Source: Promethearchaeia archaeon (GTDB lineage: Archaea > Asgardarchaeota > Lokiarchaeia > Sigyniarchaeales > SOKP01). From it: a stretch of 29,612 nucleotides of DNA. How positions within the stretch are numbered: the stretch's first letter is position 1; every line of letters begins with the position of its first letter. Shown piece after piece: positions 1-8,686 of this stretch. The notes beneath the pieces are model-generated. The model was not told the DNA's origin, did not search any database, and was given only the letters and a program-made list of their open reading frames with translations. Position numbers and translations under genes: made by a program. The stretch lies in NCBI GenBank assembly GCA_029856295.1, contig JAHQWS010000223.1, positions 1 through 29,612 of the forward strand, given 5' to 3'.

Positions 1-174
1 CTTGTAATCCATGGGGGAGATGATCCTTTGGTTCCTGTTGAGGGGGGTAAAGATACCGCAGAGGCAATACGAGGGGCAGAATTACTGATCATTGATGGTA
101 TGGGACATAGTTTGCCCCCAGAAACTTGGTCAAAAATTACAGATGCAATTGCAGCAAATGCAGCGAAGGTATAA
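1..174 (+). CDS. alpha/beta hydrolase, C-terminal fragment (5' end outside window)
   Basis: The first frame is open from base 1 to a TAA at 172-174 and gives the last 57 residues of a protein. It contains HGGDDPLVP (residues 4-12 of the fragment) and DGMGHSLPPETW (residues 32-43). These match the two conserved C-terminal blocks of alpha/beta-hydrolase esterases and lipases: the Asp after HG.. is the usual catalytic acid and the His of GMGH the catalytic base. The nucleophile elbow lies upstream of the window. A T-rich run follows the stop, so this gene probably ends its own transcript and is separate from the sugar operon. The fold is clear; the substrate is unknown. Confidence 0.8.
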   Translation, partial: LVIHGGDDPLVPVEGGKDTAEAIRGAELLIIDGMGHSLPPETWSKITDAIAANAAKV

Positions 175-193
175 AATTTAAGGAATATGCAAA

Positions 194-217
194 CTTTTTT
201 TTTATTATTATTATTTT
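194..217 (+). terminator. T-tract archaeal terminator
   Basis: A run of nine T (195-203) followed by TATTATTATTATTTTAA lies 20 nt after the stop of the alpha/beta hydrolase. Oligo-T tracts terminate archaeal RNA polymerase without needing a hairpin. The rest of 175-343 is AT-rich and holds no other recognisable element apart from the GGAGG at 331-335. Confidence 0.45.
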
Positions 218-343
218 AATGTCCAATCGTGTTTAGAAGAACTGAAAAATTTAGATTTATCATAGATTTTCAAATTATTAAATTGAACTAAACACTTTAG
301 TAAGATAATAACCAAAAATTAAATTTTTTTGGAGGAATGAAGA

Positions 344-1381
344 TTGAATTCAAGAGTTTTAACGTTTGGAGAGATTATGTTAAGATTATCACCTCCTAAT
401 TTTAAACGAATAACACAAACTCGATCTTTTGATGTAATCTATGGCGGTGGAGAAGCAAATGTCGCAGTATCATTAGCGAATTTTGGTATCCCTGTTGATT
501 ATGTTACAAGATTACCGCAAAATGAAGTTGGAGAGGCATGTATTCAATATTTACGACAATTCGGAGTAAATACGGATAAAATTATAAGAGGGGGTGAGCG
601 ACAGGGGATTTATTTTCTTGAAATTGGAGCCTCAGTACGTCCAAGTAAAGTAATATATGATAGAGCACACTCTGCTATAGCAACTGCTACACCGGAGATG
701 TTCGATTGGGACAAGATCCTTGAGGGAATAACATGGTTTCATTGGACAGGAATTACTCCAGCAATTTCTCAGAATCTTGCTGATATTTGCCTCGATGCAG
801 TGAAAGTTGCTAAAAATAAAGGAATTACAATCTCATGTGATTTAAATTATAGAAGTAAATTATGGAAATATGGAAAAGAACCCTCCGAAATTATGCCTGA
901 ATTAGTAAAATATTGTGATGTAGCAATCGGGAATGAAGAAGACGCAGATAAAGTTTTAGGTATTAGAGCCCCGGATACCGATGTGACTTCCAGTAAAATT
1001 GACGCTTCCAAATATAGATATGTAGTAGAGGAAATGAAAAAGGGATTTCCAAATCTTAAATTTATAGCCATTACGCTAAGGGGTTCTATCTCAGCAAGTC
1101 ATAATACATGGTCGGGAGTTCTTTATGATGGTAAGGAAATGTTTATTGGCCCCCAATATGATATTACTCATATCGTAGATAGGGTAGGAGGTGGGGATTC
1201 CTTTATGGGAGGTTTGATTTACGGTCTGATAACAAAAAAGGATGATCCCTATTATGCCCTAAGATTTGCCTTAGCAGCGTCATGCTTAAAACATACAATA
1301 TTAGGTGATTTTAATCTTGTTAGCTTAGAGGAAGTCAACAAATTAATGGAGGGAGATACCTCTGGGCGTGTCTCTCGATAA
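344..1381 (+). CDS. kdgK: PfkB-family sugar kinase, 2-keto-3-deoxygluconate kinase type
   Basis: Predicted to phosphorylate 2-keto-3-deoxygluconate or a similar keto-deoxy sugar acid with ATP in the cytoplasm. The 345-residue product has both PfkB signatures: GGGEAN at residues 34-39 near the N terminus and VGGGDSF around D285, the catalytic base. The N-terminal block VLTFGEIMLRLSPP and the SRPSKVIYDR-like stretch (here VRPSKVIYDR) are typical of bacterial KDG kinases of about 340 aa, longer than the roughly 310 aa archaeal enzymes. The start is TTG: a GGAGG at 331-335 lies 8 nt upstream, while the ATG at 337 is in another frame that soon stops. It opens a plus-strand run with DUF849, URO-D, symporter, SDR and sulfatase genes. 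No KDPG/KDG aldolase is nearby, so the exact substrate remains open. Confidence 0.85.
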   Translation: MNSRVLTFGEIMLRLSPPNFKRITQTRSFDVIYGGGEANVAVSLANFGIPVDYVTRLPQNEVGEACIQYLRQFGVNTDKIIRGGERQGIYFLEIGASVRPSKVIYDRAHSAIATATPEMFDWDKILEGITWFHWTGITPAISQNLADICLDAVKVAKNKGITISCDLNYRSKLWKYGKEPSEIMPELVKYCDVAIGNEEDADKVLGIRAPDTDVTSSKIDASKYRYVVEEMKKGFPNLKFIAITLRGSISASHNTWSGVLYDGKEMFIGPQYDITHIVDRVGGGDSFMGGLIYGLITKKDDPYYALRFALAASCLKHTILGDFNLVSLEEVNKLMEGDTSGRVSR

Positions 1382-1440
1382 ATTCTAAATTTTAACATCT
1401 AATATTAATATAAAAAAAAGATTAAAGGAGTGTGAAAACA

Positions 1441-2235
1441 ATGGCAATTGAAAAATTAATAATAACTGCAACAACAGCAAATTCTTGGATATATCCTGAT
1501 GTGAAAAATTGGCCTCAAACTACAGACCAATTGATTGAAGATGCAGTTAAGTGCTATGAAGCAGGTGCAGCCATAGCACATGTTCATCTTCCTCGAGGAG
1601 AGGAGGTTGAAGTAGTTAAAAGAATCCGAGAACGTTGTGATGTTATCATACAGGCAGGTATGTCGAGTGAATCTATCCCTATGAGAAAGGGTGATTTTGA
1701 AGCAAAACCTGATATGATGTCTATAATATTAAACCATCATGCCGAACATTTTACGCAAGTTAATGTAGATATCCTACATCCTCTTGAAGAATTAGAGGGA
1801 TATTGTAAAAAGTGTAAGGAATATAATATTAAACCAGAGTGGGAAGTTTGGCATACAGGTTCTTATTGGAATTTACAGCAACTAATTGATAAAGAATTGG
1901 TTGAAGGTCCTCACTATTTAACTTTGTTCTTTAATTGGCCTGGAGGAACATGGTCACCGCCAACTATTGAAGAGTATATCCATCGAGTTAGAACTATGCC
2001 TAAAAATTGCGTATATTCCGTGAGTATAATGGGGGAGGAACAGACTAAAATTGCAGTCTTAGCTTTAACGCGTGGAGGAAATATTCGTGTAGGAACAGAG
2101 GATTATCCTTTTATCGATAATGGGGTTCCCGCAAAAAATAATGCTGAAATTGTTGAGAAATATGTAAGTATTGCTAAATATGTTGGTAGAGAAGTTGCCG
2201 ATCCATCTGAAGCCCGAAAAATCATTGGAATTTAA
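1441..2235 (+). CDS. beta-keto acid cleavage enzyme (BKACE, DUF849 family)
   Basis: Members of this TIM-barrel, zinc-dependent family condense a beta-keto acid with acetyl-CoA and cleave it to acetoacetate plus a new acyl-CoA; the best known is 3-keto-5-aminohexanoate cleavage enzyme (Kce). The visible zinc ligands are the His pair in AHVHLP (H47, H49) and E220 in IRVGTED, with R216 and D221 in the positions known to act in catalysis. The 264-residue length is slightly short for the family (about 270-310). I chose the ATG at 1441 because AAAGGAG ends at 1430, 10 nt upstream; an in-frame GTG at 1432 would sit almost on top of that site. The usual HVR after the His pair is HLP here, suggesting an altered substrate pocket. 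It lies 59 nt after the kinase and 30 nt before the URO-D gene, so an operon is likely. Confidence 0.82.
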   Translation: MAIEKLIITATTANSWIYPDVKNWPQTTDQLIEDAVKCYEAGAAIAHVHLPRGEEVEVVKRIRERCDVIIQAGMSSESIPMRKGDFEAKPDMMSIILNHHAEHFTQVNVDILHPLEELEGYCKKCKEYNIKPEWEVWHTGSYWNLQQLIDKELVEGPHYLTLFFNWPGGTWSPPTIEEYIHRVRTMPKNCVYSVSIMGEEQTKIAVLALTRGGNIRVGTEDYPFIDNGVPAKNNAEIVEKYVSIAKYVGREVADPSEARKIIGI

Positions 2236-2265
2236 TTTATTAAAAAAAATAATTCAGATAATATT

Positions 2266-3414
2266 ATGCCTTTAAGACTGACCAACAAACAAAGGATTCT
2301 TAATACTTTTGCGCGAAAGAAAACAGACCGAATTAATTTTAGTCCGCGATTGTATTATTGGTATTTGGGAAATAAACTCTATTTAAAGCGAAATGTTGAA
2401 AAACACTTAAAATCCGAGATTCCCGAGCGATTTTTAAGGAAAAGCCAATTAGAAATATACAAATCTCTAGGAGTAAGCCCCAGATATACGCTGGAAACAT
2501 TATATCTTCCACTGATAGATTTTAATATAAATCCGGATGCCAATATTCAAGTTATTAACCAAGCGGGTTCAAAATCTGGGGAAACAATAACAAAATATAA
2601 AACTCCGTTAGGAAATTTGACTCAAAAAACAGCAATTGGTGGAGGACTCTCAGGTCATTACACAGAATTCCCTGTGAAAAGCGTTGAAGATATGAAGATA
2701 ATGCGGTATATTTTGGAAAATACGGAATGTTTCTACCTTTCCGAGAATTATGAAAAAGCTGAAGAACAGTTAGGGGATATTGGAGTCGTTAGTACTTATA
2801 TAGAATCATCTCCTTATCAACGAATAGTAAAGACAACAATCGGATTTGTTCGAACTGTGTTATTACTCAAGCGTAACCCTAATGAAGTTGAAAAATTTAT
2901 GAAGTTTTTAGAGGAATGGGATGATAAAATGTATGAGTTAATTGCTAAATCTCCAATTCAAATAATAAATTTCGGAGAAAATATTGATGCAAATTTATCG
3001 CCACCACCCCAATTTGAGAAATATCTCATACCGTATTATAAAAAGAGGGTGAATCAACTCCACCGAGCAGGAAAATATTGCCATATACATATAGATGGTT
3101 CATTCAGAGATTTATTACCTTATTTAGCAGACCTACCTTTTGATGGATTAGAGGCATTAACGCCCAAACCTCAAGGAGATGTTTCTTTAGAAGAACTTAA
3201 AAATGCAATTGGAGATAAGATTTTGTTAGACGGTATTCCTTCTATTCTATTTTTACCAGAATATTCAGTTAATTACGTGCGTGAATACACTCAGAATGTG
3301 TTAGAGATGTTCTCCCCTAATTTGATTTTAGGAATTAGCGATGAACTTAGCCCTAACGGAGATATTCGTAAGGTTGAAATGATTGCTGAGATGATCAAAA
3401 CATTTCAGCCATAA
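2266..3414 (+). CDS. URO-D family protein (uroporphyrinogen decarboxylase / corrinoid methyltransferase fold)
   Basis: The 382-residue protein has the URO-D/MtaA fold layout: an N-terminal RILNTFARKKTDRI (usual form RV..A..h..PDR.P), HIHIDG at residues 273-278 before DGLEALTPKPQGD, and a closing LGISDELSPNGDIRKVEMI. True URO-D makes coproporphyrinogen; many relatives are methyltransferases that use corrinoid proteins. Those carry a zinc-binding His-x-Cys, but here the pair is His-x-His (H273, H275), so the chemistry is uncertain. No haem genes and no corrinoid protein are adjacent, which argues for a role in the surrounding sugar catabolism, perhaps demethylation or a decarboxylation. It starts 30 nt after the BKACE gene with only a weak ribosome site. 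Confidence 0.7.
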   Translation: MPLRLTNKQRILNTFARKKTDRINFSPRLYYWYLGNKLYLKRNVEKHLKSEIPERFLRKSQLEIYKSLGVSPRYTLETLYLPLIDFNINPDANIQVINQAGSKSGETITKYKTPLGNLTQKTAIGGGLSGHYTEFPVKSVEDMKIMRYILENTECFYLSENYEKAEEQLGDIGVVSTYIESSPYQRIVKTTIGFVRTVLLLKRNPNEVEKFMKFLEEWDDKMYELIAKSPIQIINFGENIDANLSPPPQFEKYLIPYYKKRVNQLHRAGKYCHIHIDGSFRDLLPYLADLPFDGLEALTPKPQGDVSLEELKNAIGDKILLDGIPSILFLPEYSVNYVREYTQNVLEMFSPNLILGISDELSPNGDIRKVEMIAEMIKTFQP

Positions 3415-3507
3415 ATAATTTTAATTTTTATATAATTTATAGTGAGATGTCAAAAATTAATCTGATCACAATTTATTTAAATATTAATTGAGAAATAGAA
3501 TATTATC

Positions 3508-4872
3508 ATGAGTGAAATTAACTTTAAAGAAGATGATAAAATACATTCCCGCCGGGGTTATCTTCTCTATTCCCTTGGCGGAGTAACTTCTGCGCTTCCA
3601 TATAATATGGTGGGTGTATTTTTTGTGTTTTTTTATGCTGTTAAAGTTGGATTATCGCTTGAACTCGTTGGATTAATTTATATATTGTATGGTTTATGGA
3701 ATGCAGTTAACGATCCTTTATTTGGATATTACATGGATAAAAAGATCACAAAATGGGGACGCCGCGTACCTTATATAATATTTGGAACAATCCCTCTCGC
3801 TGTGGGCTTCGTATTATTATGGTGGGTTCCGTGGACCGGCGAGATCCAGATATTTTTTCATGCTCTTTTTATGCTTTTTTTGTTCGACACTGGATTTACA
3901 TTCGCAATGACGGCATGGTCGGCATTATACACCGAAATGTATGAAGATGAAAAGGAACGTGCAACAGTGGTAGCTATAAAAGATACAATAGCTTTTACTT
4001 CCTCATTAATCGGCATTATTTTTCCCCCACTCATAGCTTCCGCAATTGGTTGGTCATTAACCGGACTGGTTTTTGGAATAGTGGTATCGATAACAATGTA
4101 TCTTTCACTTCTTGGAACCAAAGAAAGAAAAGAATATCAGATTGACGAACCGTTACCAGTTATTGCTGCGTTCAAAGAAACTTTTAAGAATAAACCATTC
4201 GTGATAATGGCTTTGACATATACTTTAGTCGATAGTTGCTTTGCTATAACTTTAATCGCCCTTCCTTTATATGCTAAATTTGTTCTTAAAATGGATGAAG
4301 CTTTAATAGGATTTGCAGCAGCTGGAGTAGCAATAGGTGCACTTATCAGTATTTTCTTTTGGAGGTGGGTATATGCTAAAAAAGGACCGAAATTTGCATT
4401 ATTATTAGCGATAGGAATTTTTGCTGCTGGAATCTTGCCTATATTGTTTATAAGGGATTTTGTCACATTGATAATTATTACTTTGATTCCCGGATTCGGG
4501 ATAGGGGGGATTTTAATGACAGAAATACCCTTTAGTGCAGCAATAGATTTTGATGAAATTCAAACGGGAAAAAGAAGAGAGGCTACATATAACGGAATAT
4601 TAACCTTAATTGCGAGATTATCAATAGCGCTTTCAGGCTTAGCCCTAATAATTGTGCAATTCTTTTTTGGATTTCAAGCAGGAAGCGAGTCTCAAACCCC
4701 AACAGCTTTACTAGGTTTAACATTACTGGTTTCATTGATGCCATTTATTATTGGTATACTTGCTTTAATAGTTTTTAGCTTCTTTCCGATAAATTATGCA
4801 AAATTCCGTGAAATGAATAAGGAATTAAAAATTCTCCATGAGAAAAGGTTACAGGAAATAAAAAAACTTTAA
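3508..4872 (+). CDS. GPH/MelB-type sugar:cation symporter (MFS)
   Basis: A 454-residue membrane protein with about 12 hydrophobic segments. The block NDPLFGYYMDKKITKWGRR (around residues 69-88) matches the GPH (glycoside-pentoside-hexuronide:cation symporter) signature with its conserved Asp and basic loop; MelB and XylP belong here. It would import a sugar or sugar acid with Na+ or H+. It lies 93 nt after the URO-D gene, with possible TATA-like boxes at 3427-3436 and 3471-3485, so it may have its own promoter. It is followed after 20 nt by an SDR. It is clearly more distant from the three other symporters in this window than they are from one another. The ligand cannot be read from sequence. 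Confidence 0.82.
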   Translation: MSEINFKEDDKIHSRRGYLLYSLGGVTSALPYNMVGVFFVFFYAVKVGLSLELVGLIYILYGLWNAVNDPLFGYYMDKKITKWGRRVPYIIFGTIPLAVGFVLLWWVPWTGEIQIFFHALFMLFLFDTGFTFAMTAWSALYTEMYEDEKERATVVAIKDTIAFTSSLIGIIFPPLIASAIGWSLTGLVFGIVVSITMYLSLLGTKERKEYQIDEPLPVIAAFKETFKNKPFVIMALTYTLVDSCFAITLIALPLYAKFVLKMDEALIGFAAAGVAIGALISIFFWRWVYAKKGPKFALLLAIGIFAAGILPILFIRDFVTLIIITLIPGFGIGGILMTEIPFSAAIDFDEIQTGKRREATYNGILTLIARLSIALSGLALIIVQFFFGFQAGSESQTPTALLGLTLLVSLMPFIIGILALIVFSFFPINYAKFREMNKELKILHEKRLQEIKKL

Positions 4873-4892
4873 AATACAAAAATTTGTCAAAT

Positions 4893-5642
4893 ATGAAACT
4901 TTTGGGAAAAGTAGCAATTATAACCGGAGCGGGAGCCGGGATTGGAGAGGCTACCTCTTTACTATTTGCTAAAGAAGGAGCAAAAGTATGCTGTAATTCA
5001 TTATCCAAATCTGCCATGAAAGTTGTAGAGAAAATTAAAAGGACTGGGGGAGATGCTATATTTGTACAGGCTGATGTTTCTATAGAAGAACAAGCAAAAA
5101 ATATCGTAGATAAAACTATTGAAACTTACGGAAAAATTGATGTTCTTTTTAATAATGCCGGAGTCGTTCTAGGTGGAGCTATTGATACAATTTCTACAGT
5201 GGATTGGGACAGAACTATGGCTGTCAATGTTCGAGGCATTTATTTAATATCCAAATATGCAATTCCTTACCTTAAAAAGACACAAGGAGTAATTGTCAAT
5301 AATGCATCTTCTGTTGCATTTAAAGGTGTTCCCAATAGAGCTGCTTATACAGCTTCGAAAGGTGCGGTATTATCAATGACGAGAGCAATGGCTGCAGATT
5401 ATATTGATAATAAAATTCGCGTGAATGCGATTTGCCCGGGAACTACTGATTCACCTTCTTTGGAACAGAGAATCAGAGAAAGAGGAGGTAATTATGAAGA
5501 AGTTAGACAACAATATATAACTCGTCAAAGACTCGGTCGTCTTGGAACGCCCGAAGAAATCGCGGAAGGAGTTTTATTTCTTGCTACAAACGAGTTTTGT
5601 ACGGGTGTAAGCCTCTTAGTTGATGGCGGAATGACAATGTAA
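4893..5642 (+). CDS. short-chain dehydrogenase/reductase (SDR), classical type
   Basis: A 249-residue cytoplasmic NAD(P)-dependent oxidoreductase of usual SDR length. It shows the Rossmann motif TGAGAGIG (residues 11-18), NNAG (87-90), the catalytic tetrad N112, S139, Y152 and K156 (YTASK), and the closing LLVDGGMTM. The second beta strand ends in CNSLSKS with no acidic residue, which favours NADP(H). The ATG at 4893 begins the usual MKLLGKVAIITG; an in-frame TTG three codons upstream is less likely. It sits 20 nt after the symporter and 29 nt before a sulfatase, so it probably oxidises the imported or desulfated alcohol or sugar. The substrate is unknown. Confidence 0.85.
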   Translation: MKLLGKVAIITGAGAGIGEATSLLFAKEGAKVCCNSLSKSAMKVVEKIKRTGGDAIFVQADVSIEEQAKNIVDKTIETYGKIDVLFNNAGVVLGGAIDTISTVDWDRTMAVNVRGIYLISKYAIPYLKKTQGVIVNNASSVAFKGVPNRAAYTASKGAVLSMTRAMAADYIDNKIRVNAICPGTTDSPSLEQRIRERGGNYEEVRQQYITRQRLGRLGTPEEIAEGVLFLATNEFCTGVSLLVDGGMTM

Positions 5643-5671
5643 TTATATTAAACAATAATTTGTGTTGTCTA

Positions 5672-7198
5672 ATGAATGATAAGATGAATGTTTTATTTAT
5701 AATAACTGACCAGCTCAGAGCTGACCACTTAGCTTGTTATGGAAACCGGGATATAAAAACACTTAATATTGATGCTTTAGCTGGTGATGGGATAAGATTT
5801 ACAAATGCTTATTGTACCAATCCAATTTGTATGCCAAATAGATCAACGATTTTTACAGGAAAATATCCAAGCATTCATGGAGTTAGATGCAATGGTATAA
5901 ATCTGGATAAAAATATACCCACATTTACTCAAACATTAAGACAATGCGGTTATCATACAAGCTCTATAGGCAAGATTCATTTAAATTGTTTAACACCGCT
6001 TTTTGACCCAAAATTGAAATCTGTGGAGCCAATTCTCGGCTGGACTTTTCAACCTAAGGAGAAGCGTCCTGTCATTCCCGAACCTTATTATGGATTGGAC
6101 GAGGTCGACTTAGTTGTTGGGCATGGTGATGCTGTAGCCGGTCACTATCTTGATTGGTTAGAAGAAAGAAGTCCCGAATTGGTGGAATCAATAAAAAAAA
6201 GAATACATCGGCTTTTTGAAAAATCATTTTATGAAACCCAGTTCCCAGTAGAATTATACCAAAGTTCATATATAACAGAACAAACAATATCTTTTCTCAA
6301 AAGATTTTCAGACGGTTATTACGGGGACAAACCATTTTTCTTGCATTGTTCATTTCCCGATCCCCACCATCCCGTATGCCCTCCGGGAAAGTACAAGGAT
6401 ATGTATAATCCCGAAGATTTAAATCTTCCTCCAAGTTTTAATGATGTTCTGGATGATCATACAATAATCGGAGAATACTTAGAGAAAGCATATGATAATT
6501 CAGCATACATTCGTAAAACCAATGAAGAGGAAATAAGAAAGTTTTTAGCTTATACTTATGGAACTATATCCTTGATTGACTCTAGCGTAGGTCAGATATT
6601 AGCAGCTCTCTCTTCTTTCGGTCTTGATAAAAACACAATGGTGGTTTTCACAAGCGATCACGGAGAAATCTGTGGGGATCATGGAATTATTTATAAAGGA
6701 ATGGTTCATTATCGAGGGATTATTAATGTTCCGTTGATTTGGAAAGTGCCAAATATTACTCAACCCGATTGCATTACAAATTCCTTAGCAAGTTCTATTG
6801 ATATTCCATCAACAATTTTAAATTTGCTTGAGATCGATGGTAAATTTCATCCTCCTAGTATGCAAGGTTATGATTTAACGCCTATACTAAGAGATCCTAA
6901 TTGTAAGGTAAGAGATCAATGCATTATTGAAGAAGATGAGGATTTTAAGATGAAGAAAGGGAACTATCAACCACCGCTAAGAATTAGAACAATGCTAACT
7001 GAAAATTATAGAATTACAGTTTATCAAGGTCGAGAAGATACTGGAGAATTATTTGATTTAAAAAATGATCCGCATGAATGTAAAAATTTATGGTATGAAA
7101 AAGGATCAAAAGAATTAAGATTTAAATTACTAAATAAATTACTTCATGAGGTTATAAATATTCAAAATCGCTATCCTGAGCCCATTGCTCATGGATAA
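5672..7198 (+). CDS. sulfatase, formylglycine (Cys) type, cytoplasmic
   Basis: A 508-residue alkaline-phosphatase-superfamily sulfatase. The metal-binding D13 and Q14 (ITDQ), the formylglycine signature C53-M-P-N-R57, the GKIHL block, and SDHGEICGDHG with D329 and H330 are all present, so it should hydrolyse a sulfate ester once Cys53 is converted to formylglycine. The N terminus runs straight into the first strand (MNVLFIITDQ) with no signal peptide, implying action inside the cell. Start choice: ATG 5672 or ATG 5684 both fit; no strong ribosome site decides. It closes the run that began at 344. The sulfatase at 19629 is its paralog, with the same NPICMPNRSTIFTG block. The substrate is undetermined. 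Confidence 0.85.
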   Translation: MNDKMNVLFIITDQLRADHLACYGNRDIKTLNIDALAGDGIRFTNAYCTNPICMPNRSTIFTGKYPSIHGVRCNGINLDKNIPTFTQTLRQCGYHTSSIGKIHLNCLTPLFDPKLKSVEPILGWTFQPKEKRPVIPEPYYGLDEVDLVVGHGDAVAGHYLDWLEERSPELVESIKKRIHRLFEKSFYETQFPVELYQSSYITEQTISFLKRFSDGYYGDKPFFLHCSFPDPHHPVCPPGKYKDMYNPEDLNLPPSFNDVLDDHTIIGEYLEKAYDNSAYIRKTNEEEIRKFLAYTYGTISLIDSSVGQILAALSSFGLDKNTMVVFTSDHGEICGDHGIIYKGMVHYRGIINVPLIWKVPNITQPDCITNSLASSIDIPSTILNLLEIDGKFHPPSMQGYDLTPILRDPNCKVRDQCIIEEDEDFKMKKGNYQPPLRIRTMLTENYRITVYQGREDTGELFDLKNDPHECKNLWYEKGSKELRFKLLNKLLHEVINIQNRYPEPIAHG

Positions 7199-7202
7199 AT
7201 TA

Positions 7203-7214
7203 TTTCTTTTTTTT
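7203..7214 (+). terminator. T-tract terminator of the sugar/sulfatase run
   Basis: TTTC followed by eight T (7207-7214) begins 5 nt after the sulfatase stop, in the 32-nt gap between convergent genes. This fits an archaeal oligo-T terminator on the plus strand. Confidence 0.4.
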
Positions 7215-7230
7215 ATCTATCTATGTATTT

Positions 7231-7812
7231 TTAAATTTTTATAGCCTTACATTCCTTATTTTTAACTGCTTTAATTATGTCTGTTATGGAATTTATTGGT
7301 TTTTCGAATTTAGTTCCAAAAGTATTTAGTTGTCTTATCGAATGAGCATCACTACCTCCTAATGTTGGAATGTCCAAAGTATATGCAGCTTTTTCAGCTA
7401 AAAGATGAAATTTTTTATCTAACGCTCCATTGATTTCAATTCCGTCAAATTCATGTTCATAAACATAATCTCCAAAACCCTCATGTCTATTTGTATAGGG
7501 ATGGGCACAGACTGCAATACCTCCCTGTTTATGTATGAATTCTATAATCTTTTCAGCATCAATATTTTTCTTTTTGGGAAGAAGAGATTTTATTCCATAC
7601 GCTAAAATATCACCCAATTTACAACTAATTTCAGCACCATAAAACATTTTAACATCGTGGAAGGGATTATATTTTTTAGGGGATAATTTCCAATGGTCTG
7701 TAATGCAAACGGCATCAAAAGACCTGGATAAATTATTGTATAAATCATCAATCGAAAGGTTCGAGCAAGACGATCGATATTTTAAATGAATATGCATGTC
7801 AATGATTGTCAT
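7231..7812 (-). CDS. PHP-domain metal-dependent phosphoesterase
   Basis: A 193-residue protein with the PHP metal ligands in order: H7-x-H9 (DMHIHL), D39-H40 (ITDH), E61 (GAE), H104 (CAHPY) and D155-x-H157 (GGSDAH). PHP proteins are trinuclear-metal phosphoesterases; stand-alone small ones include histidinol-phosphatase-like and nucleotide 3',5'-bisphosphate phosphatase-like enzymes. This one is shorter than those (about 250-280), so its substrate is unclear. It lies 86 nt downstream of the SDR on the same strand and may be the last gene of that transcript, though the gap allows a separate promoter. The ATG start is unambiguous (MTIIDMHIH). Confidence 0.8.
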   Translation of the reverse strand: MTIIDMHIHLKYRSSCSNLSIDDLYNNLSRSFDAVCITDHWKLSPKKYNPFHDVKMFYGAEISCKLGDILAYGIKSLLPKKKNIDAEKIIEFIHKQGGIAVCAHPYTNRHEGFGDYVYEHEFDGIEINGALDKKFHLLAEKAAYTLDIPTLGGSDAHSIRQLNTFGTKFEKPINSITDIIKAVKNKECKAIKI

Positions 7813-7898
7813 TTAACACTTAGAAAAATATTTCCTCTCATAAATATTAATATCAATTAAGTTGAGAAAATTTTAAAAAATAATAGAAAAAATTCAAT

Positions 7899-8675
7899 TT
7901 ATTGTGCAGTCCATCCACCATCTAGGCGTAAATCTGCTCCAGTCATATACGATGATTCTTCAGTAGCTAAAAATAAAATTCCCGTAGCAATTTCCTCTGC
8001 TTTAGCCCATCGACCCATAACACCCTCTTGCTCAAATTCTTTTCTAACTTCTTCATAAGAAACACCTCTATCCTTTGCCTGTTTTGCAACATCACTTTGA
8101 AGCATAGGAGTATCAGTCGCCCCTGGAGATACACTATTAACCCTTACATTGTAAGGTGCTAAATCTAACGCTAATGCTCTAGTATATCCTAAAACCGCTG
8201 CTTTTGTGGAGCAATAATTCGCATGAGCAACTTGACCGATATGAGCGGCAACTGACGCTAAGGTAATTATTGAACCGAATTTCTGCTCTTTGAAATAAGG
8301 AACAGCATATTTGCAGGTATAATGCGTTCCCTTGATATTTACATCAATTAATAAATCATAATCTTCATCTGGAAAATCTTCCACGGGGCCAACTCTTACA
8401 ACACCCGCATTCACTATTAGAACGTCAATTTTTCCATATTTTTCTATAGTAGTCTCTATCAAATTTTTTACTTCATTGGGCTTCCTGACATCTACTTTCA
8501 TAAAGATAGTTCTATCTTTTCCCTCTTCAATTAAATCGTACGTTTTTTTAAGTTCATCCTCATCAATATCAGAAAGTACTTGTATTGCCCCCTCTTGCGC
8601 AAATAGAAGTGCCGTTGCCCTACCAATCCCGGAAGCTGCTCCCGTTAATACCACAATCTTATCTTTAACTCTCAT
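7899..8675 (-). CDS. short-chain dehydrogenase/reductase (SDR), probably NAD-dependent
   Basis: A 258-residue classical SDR with TGAASGIG at residues 11-18, NAG at 89-91 and the tetrad N113, S141, Y154, K158 (YCSTK). The acidic D36 at the end of the second strand (VLSDID) predicts NAD(H) preference, unlike the SDR at 4893. The C terminus GADLRLDGGWTAQ is typical. It follows the M24 gene after 11 nt. An AGGTG ribosome site (plus-strand 8684-8688) overlaps that gene's stop and stands 8 nt before this ATG, which supports translational coupling. It likely oxidises a hydroxy acid, polyol or sugar; the substrate cannot be named. Confidence 0.85.
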   Translation of the reverse strand: MRVKDKIVVLTGAASGIGRATALLFAQEGAIQVLSDIDEDELKKTYDLIEEGKDRTIFMKVDVRKPNEVKNLIETTIEKYGKIDVLIVNAGVVRVGPVEDFPDEDYDLLIDVNIKGTHYTCKYAVPYFKEQKFGSIITLASVAAHIGQVAHANYCSTKAAVLGYTRALALDLAPYNVRVNSVSPGATDTPMLQSDVAKQAKDRGVSYEEVRKEFEQEGVMGRWAKAEEIATGILFLATEESSYMTGADLRLDGGWTAQ

Positions 8676-8686
8676 AATTTAAACAC

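Noticed and set aside
847..1071. Reverse-strand open frames inside the kinase, symporters, sulfatases and GNAT genes
   Set aside because: They lie wholly within strongly supported genes, lack recognisable motifs and have low-complexity composition, so they are antisense shadows.
2266..3414. True uroporphyrinogen decarboxylase (HemE)
   Set aside because: No haem-pathway gene is nearby, two diverged copies occur in the window, and the overall motifs fit the broader URO-D/methyltransferase family better.
5672..5730. Hydrophobic N terminus of the sulfatases as a signal peptide
   Set aside because: The short hydrophobic stretch (VLFIITDQ) is the first beta strand leading straight to the metal-binding residues; there is no basic start, long hydrophobic core and cleavage site ahead of it.
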